From positions 94,136,031 to 94,200,030 of the forward strand of contig OY804584.1 of NCBI GenBank assembly GCA_963680875.1: a stretch of 64,000 nt of DNA, in the 5' to 3' direction. A program made the position numbers and the translations under genes. Shown piece by piece: positions 11,335-24,269 of the stretch. The notes under the pieces were generated by a model that worked only from the letters and a program-made list of their open reading frames with translations, ran no database searches and was not told the origin of the DNA. How positions within the stretch are numbered: position 1 is the first letter of the stretch; the number at the start of each line of letters is the position of its first letter. This DNA is from Bathymodiolus brooksi. Taxonomy: Eukaryota; Mollusca; Bivalvia; Mytilida; Modiolidae.

Positions 11335-13700
11335 CTTAAAGTTATTGTAGTGGTGCGGAATATCCAGGATTTAATACAAAGTCACAACTTCAGAAATTTC
11401 TGAAGTTTTTTCTTAGTCCAAATCTTTTGATTGAAATTCGATTTCAAAAGTTGTCGAAATCAGTGTAGCATCAATAAATGAGTCAAGGTACGCAACCGAT
11501 ACTGACTTGTAGTTATTATGGGTAATTGTAGATAAATGCCCTTATACCCGGTCATCAACTACTCTCATTCTCTTAGCTAGAACGCTATTAAATGTTATTA
11601 CTTTCAGGACAAACCGTGTATTTAAATCTGTGAACACGACCCAAAACTTATTTAGGCCTATTCATCAGTTGAGATAGCTCCGCCCATTCTAATAAATACT
11701 TGATTTGATTGGGCCGTTCCATTTGAGTTGACATTTTGAACACACGAGTCGAGTAATACGAAATAATAGTACTCTAATAAGGCAGTTAAACTCATAGCTT
11801 AAACAAACAAATTCAGCGTTAATTAAATTTGAAAAAGGTATGCTTAATACACTTGATTTTTATACAATAGATGTGCTTGGGTGATTATAGCCACTGCATG
11901 ATTTTGTAACTAATAAAAAAAATATTAAATGTAAAAGAAATATTTAATTTTTTAGTATTCAATTAACAATTTATTGTTTTACAAGTAATTTGATAACTTA
12001 CATAAAAGAAAATAAATAAAATAAAATTAAATTAGAAGATGAATAATTAAAAAATACGTAGAAAATCTCTGCGTGAAATTCTGACAGGAACTTAAATAAA
12101 GTATTGTTAAAATTTAGCTACAAGGCGTAGACACTTTTCACAAGATTGTGGCGCCAGTACCCGACCAAAACTTTCTTTAGGTATTTTTTCCGTATTCCTT
12201 TTTTTCTAAGCTATATTTATGACTTCTCACTTTCATTAACTACACGTGTTAACGTGGGAAACAGTAACATTTTAAAAAGTTTTATTATCATATTAAACTT
12301 TAATTGAAGTTTCTTCAATAGTAAGTTTAAAGTTTATCCTATATGACTTGTTTTGTCAATAAATAAAAATATTGTTTAAAAAATAGTAAGTTCAAATATT
12401 GTACCTTATCTATTTTTCTTATTTTGAATTTTCAAATACGACGTACAAATTTACAATTAGATGGGAAAATATAAATAAATGTTATTTGTCTTAAATACAA
12501 CAAATATAGCGGAGAAAAAAGCAGGACTTGGGGAAGAAGTGGGAAAATATAATAAATGTTAGTTGTCTTAATTACAACAACTTTACAGAAAAAAAATAAT
12601 ACAAGAGCTGAAAAATGTGAAAATAGCATTAACAGTCTACCTACTTCTGGAATATAATTTTTGTCTCTGTGTTCGGTATTTTGATATGCAAGATTTGAAA
12701 AAAATGGAAAAGGTTTTAACAGCCTACCAACTCCTTGGCTAAAATTCTTATCCTTGTGTTCCATAGTTTGTAAAGTTTTGTACATGCTATTGTCTTTAAG
12801 AATAAATTGTAGCTATATTCATATGTGTTTCTACATATCTATGTACAATAATTCATATCAATTGTTTAAATGCATAAAGACTTAAAAATATATAAAAAAA
12901 AATATTAACAAATATTTGACTGTGTATTTCTGTACATTACGGAAATCTAAAAAATACGTGAAAAAATAAAACAAGACACATTCCAATTACAGGAAATATA
13001 CCGTTGCTAAGATTACTGCAGGTATGTTTCATTAATAATGTCTAGGAAATATTTTCATAAATATCATTAATCTACCCTTTATCAAATTCAATATTTAAAT
13101 AAAATTTAAATTCAAATACACAAATTTGCATATATTATAACATAACATAGCATTGTTATTGATATTTTTTTATGAATGAAATTGTGTATCTCGCTCGGAC
13201 GGTTTTATAAGTGATACTTGAAATGGGTACTCGACTTTGCTAGTTTCAATAAAAGGTTAGTAAATATCCTCTAATTACGATAATAACATGTGATTAACGG
13301 CCTCAATACTAACCCAATCACATACAATTCTACAGGGACCGTTTACATAGCGGTTTTATAATAACAGATTTTAGGGTTTATTTAACAAGATATTAATGTA
13401 AAAAGTGTCATAATCTATTAAAAATCTTGTTATTTCTGAATTACATTTATAAAATACAAATACAGATAATGATATGTTTCCTCGACAGTCTTAACTACCA
13501 TTTTGTTAAATCCGAAAATAGCATTATTAAAATGGAAAATGAATAATTCATGTGGATGGTTGGTATAAACCGCGGATTAATGTCTTTTTTCCCCATTTTT
13601 TTTGGTCGTCTTATTATCGCTGAAATACAAACAATGCACATTTCAGAGTATTAGGATAATAACCAATGTTTTAACAACCCCCCGTATATATACAAATGAC
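11335..13700. other. Dll upstream region, no other gene seen
   Basis: The first 40 bases are probably 5' UTR, and an in-frame TAA lies at 11373-11371. A TATAAA-like string on the minus strand at 11864-11859 and a CCAAT-like string near 11711 are possible promoter elements, but they are weak. Around 12460-12780 there are two nested imperfect duplications that create a spurious 117-codon frame. The rest is AT-rich and unremarkable. Confidence 0.5.
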
Positions 13701-13714
13701 GGAAATGTTTTACT

Positions 13715-13900
13715 TCTGGTGCACCCCTGGTTTTAGTGGGGTTCGTGTTCCTCAATATTTAGTTTTCTGTGTAGTGTTTTGTGAACCGTTGCTAGTCTTT
13801 TTCTCTCGTTTCTTTTGGTCATTGTATGTTTTGTCTTTCTTCGATTAACAGCTTCGGATTATCCCTTTGGTATATTCAAACTTTTCTTAACAATAGTTCC
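13715..13900 (+). mobile_element. Family C dispersed repeat fragment
   Basis: Carries the family C core strings 'gtggggttcgtgttcctca', 'tttagttttctgtgtagtg', 'ttttggtcattgt' and a 'cttcggattatccctttgg' end. About twenty related fragments occur in the window in both orientations. No open frame and no termini are defined. Confidence 0.65.
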
Positions 13901-14049
13901 ACTGTTTGCAAGCTCCCAATATTATAAAATTGAACAAATATATGACTACAAAGGAAAATTTAAACAGTGATGATCAACAATCACACCGATATCACGGTGA
14001 CAAAACGAACGACGACTTCTCACCTCTCATGCATTTTTATACATTATTC

Positions 14050-14431
14050 TAGATTAAGCATAATTCAATAAAATAAAAACTTTTGATATCGAATTTAGTG
14101 CGCACGACGCGTTTCTGGAATAACTTGCGCCAGGCACGCTCATAATCAAAAGATTGGAAAACCTAGAATAACCTGCACCAGGCACGCTCCTGATCAAAAG
14201 ATTGGAAAGCCTAGAATAACCTGCACCAGGCACGCTCATGATCAAAAGATTGGAAAGCCTAGAATAACCTGCACCAGGCACGCTCATGATCAAAAGATTG
14301 GAAAGCCTAGAATAACCTGCACCAGGCACGCTCATAATCAAAAGATTGGAAAGCCAAATAATTTAATATGAAAGTCTTTGGAAGTAAGTCAACTAAAGGG
14401 CCTAAGCAGGATAGCCAAAATCTGTATTGCT
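14050..14431. mobile_element. Non-autonomous element with tandem-repeat core, copy 2
   Basis: Has the same flanks as copy 1 at 1630-2235: 'gcgcacgacgcgtttctgg' on the left, 'ggaaagccaaataat' and 'aaagtctttggaag' on the right. The core is an array of five 48 bp units (14117-14356). Confidence 0.6.
14117..14356 (-). repeat. Minisatellite, 5 copies of a 48 bp unit
   Basis: Each unit is a 39 bp monomer homologous to that at 1692 ('gaataacctgcaccaggca', 'cgctcatgatcaaaagatt') plus 9 bp ('ggaaagcct'). In the other array those 9 bp belong to the right flank. The unit period was checked at 14166 and 14214. Confidence 0.92.
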
Positions 14432-14516
14432 ATATACACACACGTTATAAATTGTCCATAAACTCTCCATATAACATCATTTATAATTATAATTAAAATA
14501 TTATAAGATAAATATT

Positions 14517-14957
14517 TTAAACAGTAACACTCAATACTTCACTTCGTAATCTAAAACATGTTTCAATATACATTTTACCGATACAATCATAAAATATTCC
14601 AATATCATTATTAAAAGCATATCCAATATCACCAACAATAAACTGTAATTTGGCACTAGGTGACTGTTCCATAAAGTCTACACCAATATAATAATCACTA
14701 GACTGTTTAGAAACAATAAAAAAATATTCATCGCGAACACTAGACTGGACAGGGCAATTTAACAAAAAATGTTCGAGATCTTCATGTTCACCGTTATTGC
14801 ATAAAAGGCATTTACTGTGTGCACTTAGGTGCATCCTGAACAGATATTTCTGAAGGGGTATGGTTTTGGTTCTTGACAGTAGTTTCAGACGGGAGGCATA
14901 AAAATCATTATGGTTATTTAAGTAGTTTTGTTTGCCTAATTTACGCTCTTCTATATG
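14517..14957 (-). pseudogene. LINE reverse-transcriptase C-terminal fragment
   Basis: This is an open frame without its own start. It reads from just below a TAA at 14960-14958 to a TAA at 14519-14517. It contains a C-x2-C ... H-x4-C arrangement (CLLCNNG, then EDLEHFLLNCP), the Cys/His cluster typical of the C-terminus after the RT domain in CR1/Jockey/RTE-type LINEs. Upstream the frame reads ASRLKLLSRTKTIPLQKYLF, also typical of this region. The catalytic RT domain is absent, so this is a 5'-truncated copy. It sits directly next to the 48 bp array element. The clade cannot be settled here. Confidence 0.7.
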
Positions 14958-15859
14958 TTAAAATTCCCACTGGAAAATGTTGACGAAATTTGAAATTATT
15001 AAATTTTCACTCATTTATAACAGAAATGGGATGTACCGAAAACTCGGGATATTCGGTATTCATCTAGATTTCATCCTATGAAGCCATTTTGTTTGGACAA
15101 TACTTCTTCTACTTCTACTTCTTCTACTTCTAACCGCCTTCAACAAGTTGAAGATTATATCAATTGACACGATACCACAAGGACGCAATTATTATGTGAC
15201 CCGTGGTACACTTTGTATAAAGAATACGCCCGTCTTTTTTTCTCTTGCATACTTATTGATAGATTTCTAAACTGCCTTGAGATCAGATTATTGCAGAAGA
15301 AAAGATGTTGTGGTTTTTAATTGTTAGATTTTTTGTACTCTCTTGTTTGTGATACACCTTCATTAACCTATACAGCCACGATTTGACCACACTAAAAACT
15401 GCCATGTTTTAATTAGAAATAAAATGTCTACTTGAAGATTTAAAGTTTCGAAGCACAATGAGAATCTAAATATGGTTACCAACTGAAGTTTTCGTAGTGT
15501 TGGTTTGATGCTGACATTGTGAATGCGCCATAGAAAATAATTAAAGGACGGAAACACAACTCTTATGACACATAAGCACACTCCTTAGGGACTGCTATTT
15601 AGAAACAATATTAGATACGCAAAATAGTTGATTTCTGCAAATCCATCAGCAGCAGGCATTCTACCCGAGACAGACATCCTACACAGGACAGTCATCCAAT
15701 ATTAAACTTAGGTGTAGAAGCTGTCAGAAATATATGTTGGATGATTAGTTGTTGTTCAACTCCAAATGACGAAGTTTTCAGCTGTATCATGGCGAGAACA
15801 AGTTAGTTATCTTACATGAGATGATGATGAGGTCCACTTTGTACCAGACTAACACTCTT

Positions 15860-16125
15860 AGTTGACGTTACCTTCAAAGGTACCCCAGATAAGTTGACAT
15901 GACCTTCAATGTACCCCAGATAAGTTGACGTAACCTTCAATGTACCCCAGATAAGTTGACGTGACCTTCAATGTACCCAGGATAAGTTGCCGTGACCTTC
16001 AATGTACCCCAGATAAGTTGACGTGACCTTCAATGTACCCCAGATAAGTTGATGTGACCTTCAATGTACCCCTGAAAAGTTGAAGTGACCTCAAAGTACC
16101 CCAGATAAGTTGAAGTGACTTGACC
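15860..16125 (+). repeat. Minisatellite, ~8.5 copies of a 31 bp unit
   Basis: Head-to-tail units contain 'aagttgacgtgaccttcaat' followed by 'gtaccccagat'. The outermost copies are most diverged (a 1 bp deletion and 'cctgaa' near the right end), and the central ones are nearly identical. Confidence 0.92.
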
Positions 16126-16865
16126 TTCTGCTTACTTGCAATTTTATATACCAGGAAACGAGCCTTGAAAACTTTCACAATCATTAATTTGTTTGTTCGT
16201 GCAGAAATATACTGTATAAAACAGTATCCTACACTAGCTGAAAAATCAGTTTCTATTTACACATTATTTACATGTAATTCGAGCGATTTTTTTCGATATA
16301 TTTTATTTGGTTTTTGATCATTATCAAACTTTCATAATGATTTTAAACAATTGCAGTAAAAATTTAATCAATAAATCGATCTAAATGATGCATTGTAACA
16401 TTTAAAAAGTGAGTATTGTTTTCATTTTTCTGATTTATTTCAATAGGGAAAAAACTAATATTTTTGACAAGTGACAGCCAATTGCAGACTGTTTTCTTTA
16501 TTGATATAACCTGTTAATAACAAAATGCAAAAATCAAGGTGGCTTTTTATATCTGTATTATGATTCCTCTTCCAAATATAGACCTTTTGTTGATTACCGA
16601 TTTGATTCTAAAATTGTATGACGAGTAAAATGGTACCCGATCTAACAAGAGCAATGGAAAGAAGAATAAATTTGAATATTGCTTTCTCATAATTTGTAGA
16701 TATTTGAATCTTGTACAAAAAAAAAATCAGTGGAAAATTTAATAGCAAATAGAAAATTCACAAGTTGTTACAGCATTAAAATTGTCAACAGATTATGTTA
16801 TTTTCATTGAACTTTGTATGAAAGGAGACCCTTCTGCCAACCGTAAAGGGTAACAATTCCTGTAA

Positions 16866-17905
<1,040 letters not shown>

Positions 17906-17929
17906 GAATTGATTGATGGTTTTTTTTTT

Positions 17930-18192
17930 ATGTTTTAACGCCACTTTCAGCAATATTTCAGCTATATCATGGCGACCAGTGTTAGTGGTGGAAGAAGCCG
18001 GAATACCCGGAGAGAACCACCACCATGGGTAAGCAACTGGTAAACTTTATCACTTGCGGCTGCGAGTCGAGTGCACCATTTTTTGTAATTTACAAAGCTG
18101 GGCGCGAAACCACGCCGTATTGGTGATAGGCTTGAATGAGTTGTTAGGTAATCCAACTACCTAACTCAATGAGCCACCCGGGCCCTCCATCG
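17930..18192 (-). mobile_element. tRNA-derived SINE, family A, near full length
   Basis: Read on the minus strand, the head has an A-box-like TGGCTCATTGAG and a B-box-like GTGGTTTCGCGCC. A body follows with 'ggtggttctctccgggta' and a conserved 3' end ('atatagctgaaatattgct', 'gaaagtggcgtt'). The (GATT)n tail continues into the giant microsatellite. Copies of the 3' half recur at 18566, 18900, 35828, 41762, 52325 and 54298. Confidence 0.75.
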
Positions 18193-18463
18193 AATTGGTC
18201 CTGTGATCTTGATGTAAATCAAAAAATATTTACTAAACACCATTTTTGATATGAAATCTATAAAAATATATTTCTTGGTTCCGTATTACCGGTATGTGGA
18301 TTTGAAAAAAAAACTTGTGGTTTTTAATATTATGTTATTCTATATGAGGATGATTATTAAATTAATAGACAAAACTTTTATAATTTAATATTTCACCAAC
18401 TATAACAAAGTAATAAATGAAAAAAATCATATTTAATAGTTATAATCAATAGAGGCAAGGGAA

Positions 18464-18485
18464 CGGGGGGAGAGGGGGGAGGGGG
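18464..18485 (+). other. G-rich tract, quadruplex-compatible
   Basis: G6-AGA-G6-A-G5 gives at least four runs of three or more guanines with short loops. It is unlike the AT-rich surroundings. Confidence 0.6.
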
Positions 18486-18565
18486 TAACAAGAGGAAGAC
18501 CCAGGGTATCAGGAAATCATCGTCTCACCTACTCACGTAGTTAGGATCTAGATTAGGGGGTTGAG

Positions 18566-18815
18566 ATTTTTAACGCCACTTTCAACAATATTTCAGTTAT
18601 AACGTGGGGGTAAGTTTTATTGTTGGAGGAAACTGGAGTACCCGGAGAAAACTACAAACCTGTCGCAAGTCACTGGCAAACTTTATCACATAATGTTGTA
18701 TCGAGTACACCTCGCCTGAGCGAGATTCGAACTCACAGCGTTAGTGATGATAGGCACTGATTGCATATGTAGTTGTAAATCCAACAACCATACTAGCCGG
18801 ACCACGACGGTTCCG
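18566..18815 (-). mobile_element. tRNA-derived SINE, family A, full-length copy
   Basis: On the minus strand, a tRNA-like head with a good B box (GAGTTCGAATCTCG) is followed by a body with 'tgataaagtttgccagtga' and the shared 3' end ('gaaatattgttgaaagtgg'). It lies only 370 bp from the copy at 17930. Confidence 0.75.
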
Positions 18816-18904
18816 CTAGATTAGAGAATGTAAATGAAAGGGTGCATTCGACTTGAACACATTATGACTTACATTGAATATTAAATAAAAAATCAGAACA
18901 GCTC

Positions 18905-19052
18905 ATATATAAGGTTCGAATCCCGCTCATACGAAATTTGTCGGTGGTTTTCTACAGATATTTCGGTTTCCTTCACTAATAAAACTGACCGCTACGATAT
19001 AATTGAAATATTGTTGAAAGTAGCGATAAATACCATAACCCTAACCCTAACC
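18905..19052 (+). mobile_element. SINE family A copy, truncated, telomere-like tail
   Basis: Starts at the B box (GGTTCGAATCCCGC), lacks part of the body, and ends with the shared 3' end and a tail reading (CCCTAA)n for three units. Other copies have 'ataaaccaaacc' tails, so this is probably a variant tail rather than telomeric DNA. Confidence 0.65.
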
Positions 19053-19059
19053 CATATAA

Positions 19060-20230
19060 GGAATAACAAATGATTTCAAATATATTCCTTTTCTATTATT
19101 CAACTGTAGACATTTGTAACTGTCTGTGTGTGGTTTATTTTCCACAGGTAACAATGCGGATTTTATCTTTTCCGACAAGGTTTCCATGTTTTATTTTAAA
19201 TGAAAGTGACATCTGAGTAAAGCCTTCTTTGGTCACCTGTCATACGTCACATGACATTAACATGGCGGTGGCGCTAGTTACCGGATAGAGAGACGTCTTA
19301 GAGATGTTGTATTTGAATAAAACCTGCCGAAAAGAAAGATGTGCATTCTCTGACGATGTGTCACAACTGAAATGCATACGACCTTTTATGTACAGTGCAA
19401 TTTAAATGTATTTATATGCAACCATTACACAGAATATTTGTGTTATAAAAATTGTGCAAATTTTGTACGATTCAAGTAATACGGGTTTAGCTGTAATTTT
19501 CAGCGAATAATTATATAATATTTTAATTTGCATTGCATTCGATTACTAGTATTTATTTTAAATAAAAGGCTAATTATCTTTATCGTTTTTAATTGCGGGA
19601 GGGGGAGGGGAGCGAGTCCTTTACGTTATCCCCGTTTTAATTAAATAGCATCACTGATTGCAAAAAGATGAAGAAAGCATTACAATTTCTAGAACAAAAT
19701 ATTCAAAGTTAAAATATTATAAATCGGACAAGACATTTAGTCTGTCAGTATTTTATGTATCAATGCTACTTGTACCTGATACACTAATTTAATAGACATA
19801 TTTTGCATTTTTTTACCTAATTTCTCAAGCAGGCTGAATTTATTATTTGGGCATGTTTACGATATACTTGGATAACAAAATGTACCACGAGGGCAATTTG
19901 TGGAAACATGAAAATTGGCCCAATTACTTCAATAATAGTCAATTTTAAGAGAAAAACAAGCAATTTTAAACTTTATTTCTGACATGGTAGAAATGTGACA
20001 TTTGGAATATCAGACTTATCTGACAGGGTAATATTTAAATACATTATATTTGAATTAGTTTTAATAAATATGATAATCAGGCGTCACATCTGCCCTTTTA
20101 AAGAAAAGTACATGTAGTTTGATCTACATAAATGACGCTATTTGGGGATAAAGTTTCAATCTAAACATTTTATGCAAAGCCAATACTATAAATTAAGCAA
20201 ACACCAGGCCCAACGATATCAAAAATAACA
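19060..20230. other. Unassigned AT-rich stretch
   Basis: No gene or clear repeat is seen. A short CpG-containing patch near 19240-19320 has no usable open frame. Confidence 0.4.
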
Positions 20231-20237
20231 ATGTTTT

Positions 20238-20415
20238 AAGATACCAAAAGGTTAACCAGAAGCCGTAAATCGAAAGACAGACAATACAATGGTCAAGAAA
20301 AAGAAAAAAACAACAAAATACCACACAGAGCAGCATGAACCCCACTTAAAATCGGAGGTGAAGCCAGATATTCTTGAAGGGTAAGCAGTTCCTGCTCTAC
20401 GAGTGGCATCCGATA
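20238..20415 (-). mobile_element. Family C fragment, inverted
   Basis: Contains reverse-orientation family C strings: 'gaagccgtaaatcgaaaga', 'cagacaatacaatggtcaa', 'catgaaccccac' and 'gggtaagcagttcctgctc'. Confidence 0.65.
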
Positions 20416-20849
20416 TCCACAACTTATTTGCACCGGACGTATCATGCTGCCGCTCGGTATAGCCTTTTTCTTTTTTTTTTGAAGAAAAGAAAAACCTTTA
20501 GGTCATTTTAAACATGTTGTTTTCTGTATGTCATGACGACCAGGTTTCAGTGATTGGGGAAATCACATGAGCCTCAGTAAGTTCTCACCTACATATGGAT
20601 CACACCTTCCTATCAGTCTGTCACGAAGACATACATCATTGTTATACTGGTATTTTTTTTTCATTATAAAGGATCAATATCCTGAACCACTAGACCATCG
20701 AAAACCCTCGTCCTTATGAATACCATGAAGACACCAAGAGGCAGAATTATCCAATTTCACAAAATAAAAAGTGGCAATATAAAAGTATGCATAGAGTGCA
20801 AACAGAGAAAATAAATCATAAATAATTTGCATGGTTTATCCTTTATAAG

Positions 20850-22360
20850 TGGTGACAATATCTACAGAAACGTGTACAAGTTGTTTAATTTGATATTCTT
20901 TATTAAACGTTCTTTGAACTTAGGACAGCATGTTGGTGATTAAAAATAGTTCTCGATTGTATGTTTTTTTGTTTGTCTGTCTGTCTGTTGTTACATATTA
21001 CGGCAAATAAATAGTGAAATGAATTGTCAAAAAAAAAATAAGTTTAGTGACATATGTAGGAAGTTTCAACCGATTCAAAACGTTTCTCTGAAATTGAATG
21101 TCAAGCATGAAAATGACAATTGAAACGAAAGAGCATTTGTCTTAAAATGAATGTTTGTCGTCGATGCGTAATTCAAAATTTAACTTCCAAATAACAAATA
21201 AGAAAAGTTTGTTGTTAATCCTATTTGAATCTATACAACGATAACAGTCTTACAATAAATACCCGCTACCCTCTCCCCTGTTAAAGGGAGGTAGCACTGC
21301 TTATTTAAAAATGAGTCGATTTACTCAACTCAAAATTATCTAGAGGAAAGTCTATGAAGGAATTTGTATTGCATCAAGTTGGGATTGAAATACAATACAT
21401 AAGGTTATTTAACATTCTATAATGTAAGCAATGCTAAAATTATGCAAGTCATTTTTTTTTTAACAATTGGAACATATAGATTAAAAAATATCAATTGAAA
21501 TATTATAATCTCAAGTATCAAGAATTTCTCGTTTCTTCTGCACGGGGTAGAATATTGTCTTATTGTCTTGTCGATCTGTAGGTCAAACATATCATTTTTC
21601 ATATATCATGTTTTAACAAAACAATATGAATTTTGTTTCCAAAAATGAAAATTTGGTCCTAATTTGTCCCTTTATCGGTTTGAAGTCATTTAGAAATTGT
21701 TGACCTCTAAGAGCAATAAAAACAGAGATTAAAATCAGCACGAACAATAGATTGAAAATTTGTAAGCTTCAAAACATGAAAGGCCGAAAATAATAAAAAT
21801 AAGCACAAAACATTCTTAAAGATTTATCTTATTAAAAAATCAAATAATTGCAGCCGTGTTGTCATTTTGGCATTGGAAAAGTAATTACAAAATAGGTTTA
21901 CAACCTATCTCTTGATAAGTTGAAATCTGATTATATGTACACGGTAGAAATTTATGGACATATAACAGAAATGCTTAGATTTTAAGAAAAGACTATCTTT
22001 TTTTAGATAAAGCGATCATTACATATAAAAGTATATTACGCTTTTTTTAATTTATTTATTTACCTTTTTAAAACACTGGATTTTTTGTATATGTTTTCTA
22101 CATTTGCGTCAAATGTCATTGAAGTAAATTTTCTGCAAAAAAAACCCCCCTAAAATCCCATATGAATGATTAATTTCCGGTCGAATGTGTTGGTGCATTT
22201 CTGGTTTGCTGGACGAACGAAAACATTATAAATATGGATACGAAATAAAAGAACCCATTCCACCTGTGTAAAAGATAAGTATTTACACTTACAGCCATTT
22301 AACTTATTAATTGACCAGAAAAAAGTATTGCTGTGTTAAGAAAAGGTTGAAGATTCCATA
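20850..22360. other. Unassigned AT-rich stretch
   Basis: No coding evidence and no repeat that I recognise. The short open frames are composition artefacts. Confidence 0.4.
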
Positions 22361-22364
22361 GAGG

Positions 22365-22505
22365 TAATTAGGATCCTTTATCCGAAGACGGACAGACAAT
22401 ACAATGGTCAGAAGGAAAAGAAGAAAGAACAAATAACGATCTACAAAACAGTTTAAAGAAAACTAAAGATCGAAAAACACGAACCCCACTAAAAACCGGT
22501 ATTAT
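22365..22505 (-). mobile_element. Family C fragment, inverted
   Basis: Contains 'gacggacagacaatacaat', 'ggtcagaaggaaaag', 'aacaaataacgatctac' and 'cacgaaccccact', all reverse-orientation family C strings. Confidence 0.6.
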
Positions 22506-22544
22506 GTTAACCTTTATTGTAGCTATGAATACTAGTTTCAACAG

Positions 22545-22932
22545 CAAACACCACCGCCTCGTTGGAGCAATGGTAAGGATACTCTAGTGTGGTCATAAGA
22601 TCATGGACTCTTGAACCCCGGTCGATTAAAATCAAAGACTATTAAATTGATATGTGTTGCCCCTGCTATAGCCCCGCAGCAATAAGTGTAAAAGCAAAGA
22701 CTGGTTGGTTCATAGTCAGGATAATGTGCCCGAGTGGAGCAACATTACATGTGTACTGTTTCAGTGAGTTGGCATTGTACAAACCCAACCAAGCGTGTTG
22801 GTCTAGTACAAAGCGAACATTGTCACCATGTCATCGAAAAATAACCTCTTCTCGCCATGATATTGTTCTCGCCATGATATTACCGAACAATAGCTCCGTT
22901 GGTGTTAAACAACAATCATTCACTCATAAGTA
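22545..22932 (+). mobile_element. tRNA-derived SINE, family B, near full length
   Basis: The head has an A-box-like GGAGCAATGGTAAGG and a B-box-like CTTGAACCCCGGTCG. The body contains 'gataatgtgcccgagtgga' and 'actgtttcagtgagttggc'. The 3' end contains 'tctcgccatgatattaccg' and 'ggtgttaaacaacaatcat'. A 93-codon open frame inside it (22652-22933) has no protein character. Related copies occur at 24105, 39120, 41175, 56170 and 60620. Confidence 0.75.
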
Positions 22933-23419
22933 GACACAAACTCCGGAAGTTTTCATTTCCGCTCCGAATATGATTATCTTTGGGATGGTAATATGCGGAT
23001 CGGAGCTGGAAAGGGAAAGGAGTTTTGGGTCACGATTAAAAATATAATAAGAAACATTACTTGAATAGTATTTTTATTGTTTATACATATATATGTAATA
23101 TTATATTACTCAGTTAAGAAAAAAATATACTCGTACTTACTTTCAGCCACCAGTATAAAATACAATTACATATAGATATATATTTTCCCCCTCTCATATT
23201 AGTTTGTTCTTTCTTGTTTCAAGATGTTGTTTGGCTAGCATATTCACCACACTTACTTTATCTGTTTTTCAAGACATCAATTTCGTAAGGCAATACTTCA
23301 TAGGCATACTTTGAGCCATCTGTATATAAACAAAAAGGGTATGTAATGTATTGCAAGGATATTATTTGCATTATGTTGTGTTCTTAGTAATATACACTTG
23401 ACGGATGAGAATGAACTGT

Positions 23420-23620
23420 TTACCCTTCCGGAGCACCTGAGCTCAACCCCGCGTGGGGCTTAACTCGCTCCATCTTTAGTTTTCTGTGTTGTGTTTTGTA
23501 GATGGTTGTTTGTCCTTTTGTCTTTTTTCTTTTTGGCCATTGTGTTGTCTGTCCTTCTTCGATTTACGGATTCTGATTACCCCTTTGGTATCTTTAAACT
23601 CTTCCTACAGTCTGGTTGCT
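23420..23620 (+). mobile_element. Family C fragment
   Basis: Contains 'tgtttacccttccggagca', 'cctgagctcaaccccgcgt', 'tttagttttctgtgttgtg', 'cattgtgttgtctgtcctt', 'cgatttacggattctgatt' and 'acccctttggtatctttaa', in the order that defines the family's core. Confidence 0.75.
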
Positions 23621-23626
23621 TCAAAA

Positions 23627-24095
23627 CAGGGCCGGATTTAGATGAAGAGAGGCCATAGGTTATTCTACTTGCGATGCCCCTCCCAATTCCCACCTTTGTG
23701 AATAGAGGAAGATGAAAGAGTATTTTACACAAAATGCAACGAAGCCGATGATGATGACGGATGCGTTAAATTCCGCAATTCCATATCTAACGAAAATTAA
23801 CCACGACATTGAAACAAATTTAATGTCTGACAACACCTTGTTTTTTCAACTTATCTATCTCACTGCTTTTATGGAAGGACAAAATTAACACAGAAATCAA
23901 TGCTAGTGTCGACGTTTTGGCCTTATTATTGTGAAATGGAGCGCAAGGAAAATTACAGAAGGCTTATGACAGCATGTGTAAGAAAGGTCTATGACATTGA
24001 CAATGACAAAAATATTATACACCTTGGCCAGAGGTCCCCTAGATGCTTAGGCCCTAGGCCTCAGCCTATCAAGCCTATAGGGAAATCCGGCACTG
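23627..24095 (+). mobile_element. hAT-like non-autonomous DNA transposon (469 bp)
   Basis: The terminal inverted repeats are CAGGGCCGGATTTAG at the left and CAGTGCCGGATTTCC (reverse complement) at the right. The 8 bp flanks, 'cttcaaaa' and 'cctcagaa', match at 6 of 8 positions, as expected for an aged hAT target duplication. The interior has no transposase; the open frame at 23900-24199 crosses the right end and is spurious. Confidence 0.6.
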
Positions 24096-24104
24096 CCTCA
24101 GAAT

Positions 24105-24185
24105 CAGACATTGTGTCCAAGTGGAGCTACAAGATTATCTATGGACTGTTGTTTCAGTCAACAATCACTAAAAATGTATTCCTAA
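24105..24185 (+). mobile_element. SINE family B fragment
   Basis: The strings 'cattgtgtccaagtggagc' and 'ggactgttgtttcagt' match the middle of family B copies at 22545 and 41400. Confidence 0.5.
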
Positions 24186-24269
24186 CTCGGACACCATAAC
24201 AGGAATGGAAATTATTGGACCTTTTATTTTTAAATTTAGGATGCAGTTTTCTTAATCGAAGAAAGGTGT

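Noticed and set aside
11857..11864. TATAAA-like box upstream of Dll
   Set aside because: It lies over 500 bp from the ATG in very AT-rich DNA, where such strings are frequent; there is no independent start-site evidence.
12432..12785. 117-codon minus-strand open frame with an internal repeat
   Set aside because: It is created by two imperfect tandem duplications of non-coding AT-rich DNA. The repeated peptide has no family match that I recognise.
19032..19052. Interstitial telomere (CCCTAA)3
   Set aside because: It occupies the tail position of a SINE family A copy whose siblings have A/C-rich tails, so telomeric origin is not supported.
22652..22933. 93-codon open frame
   Set aside because: It is contained in a full-length tRNA-derived SINE.
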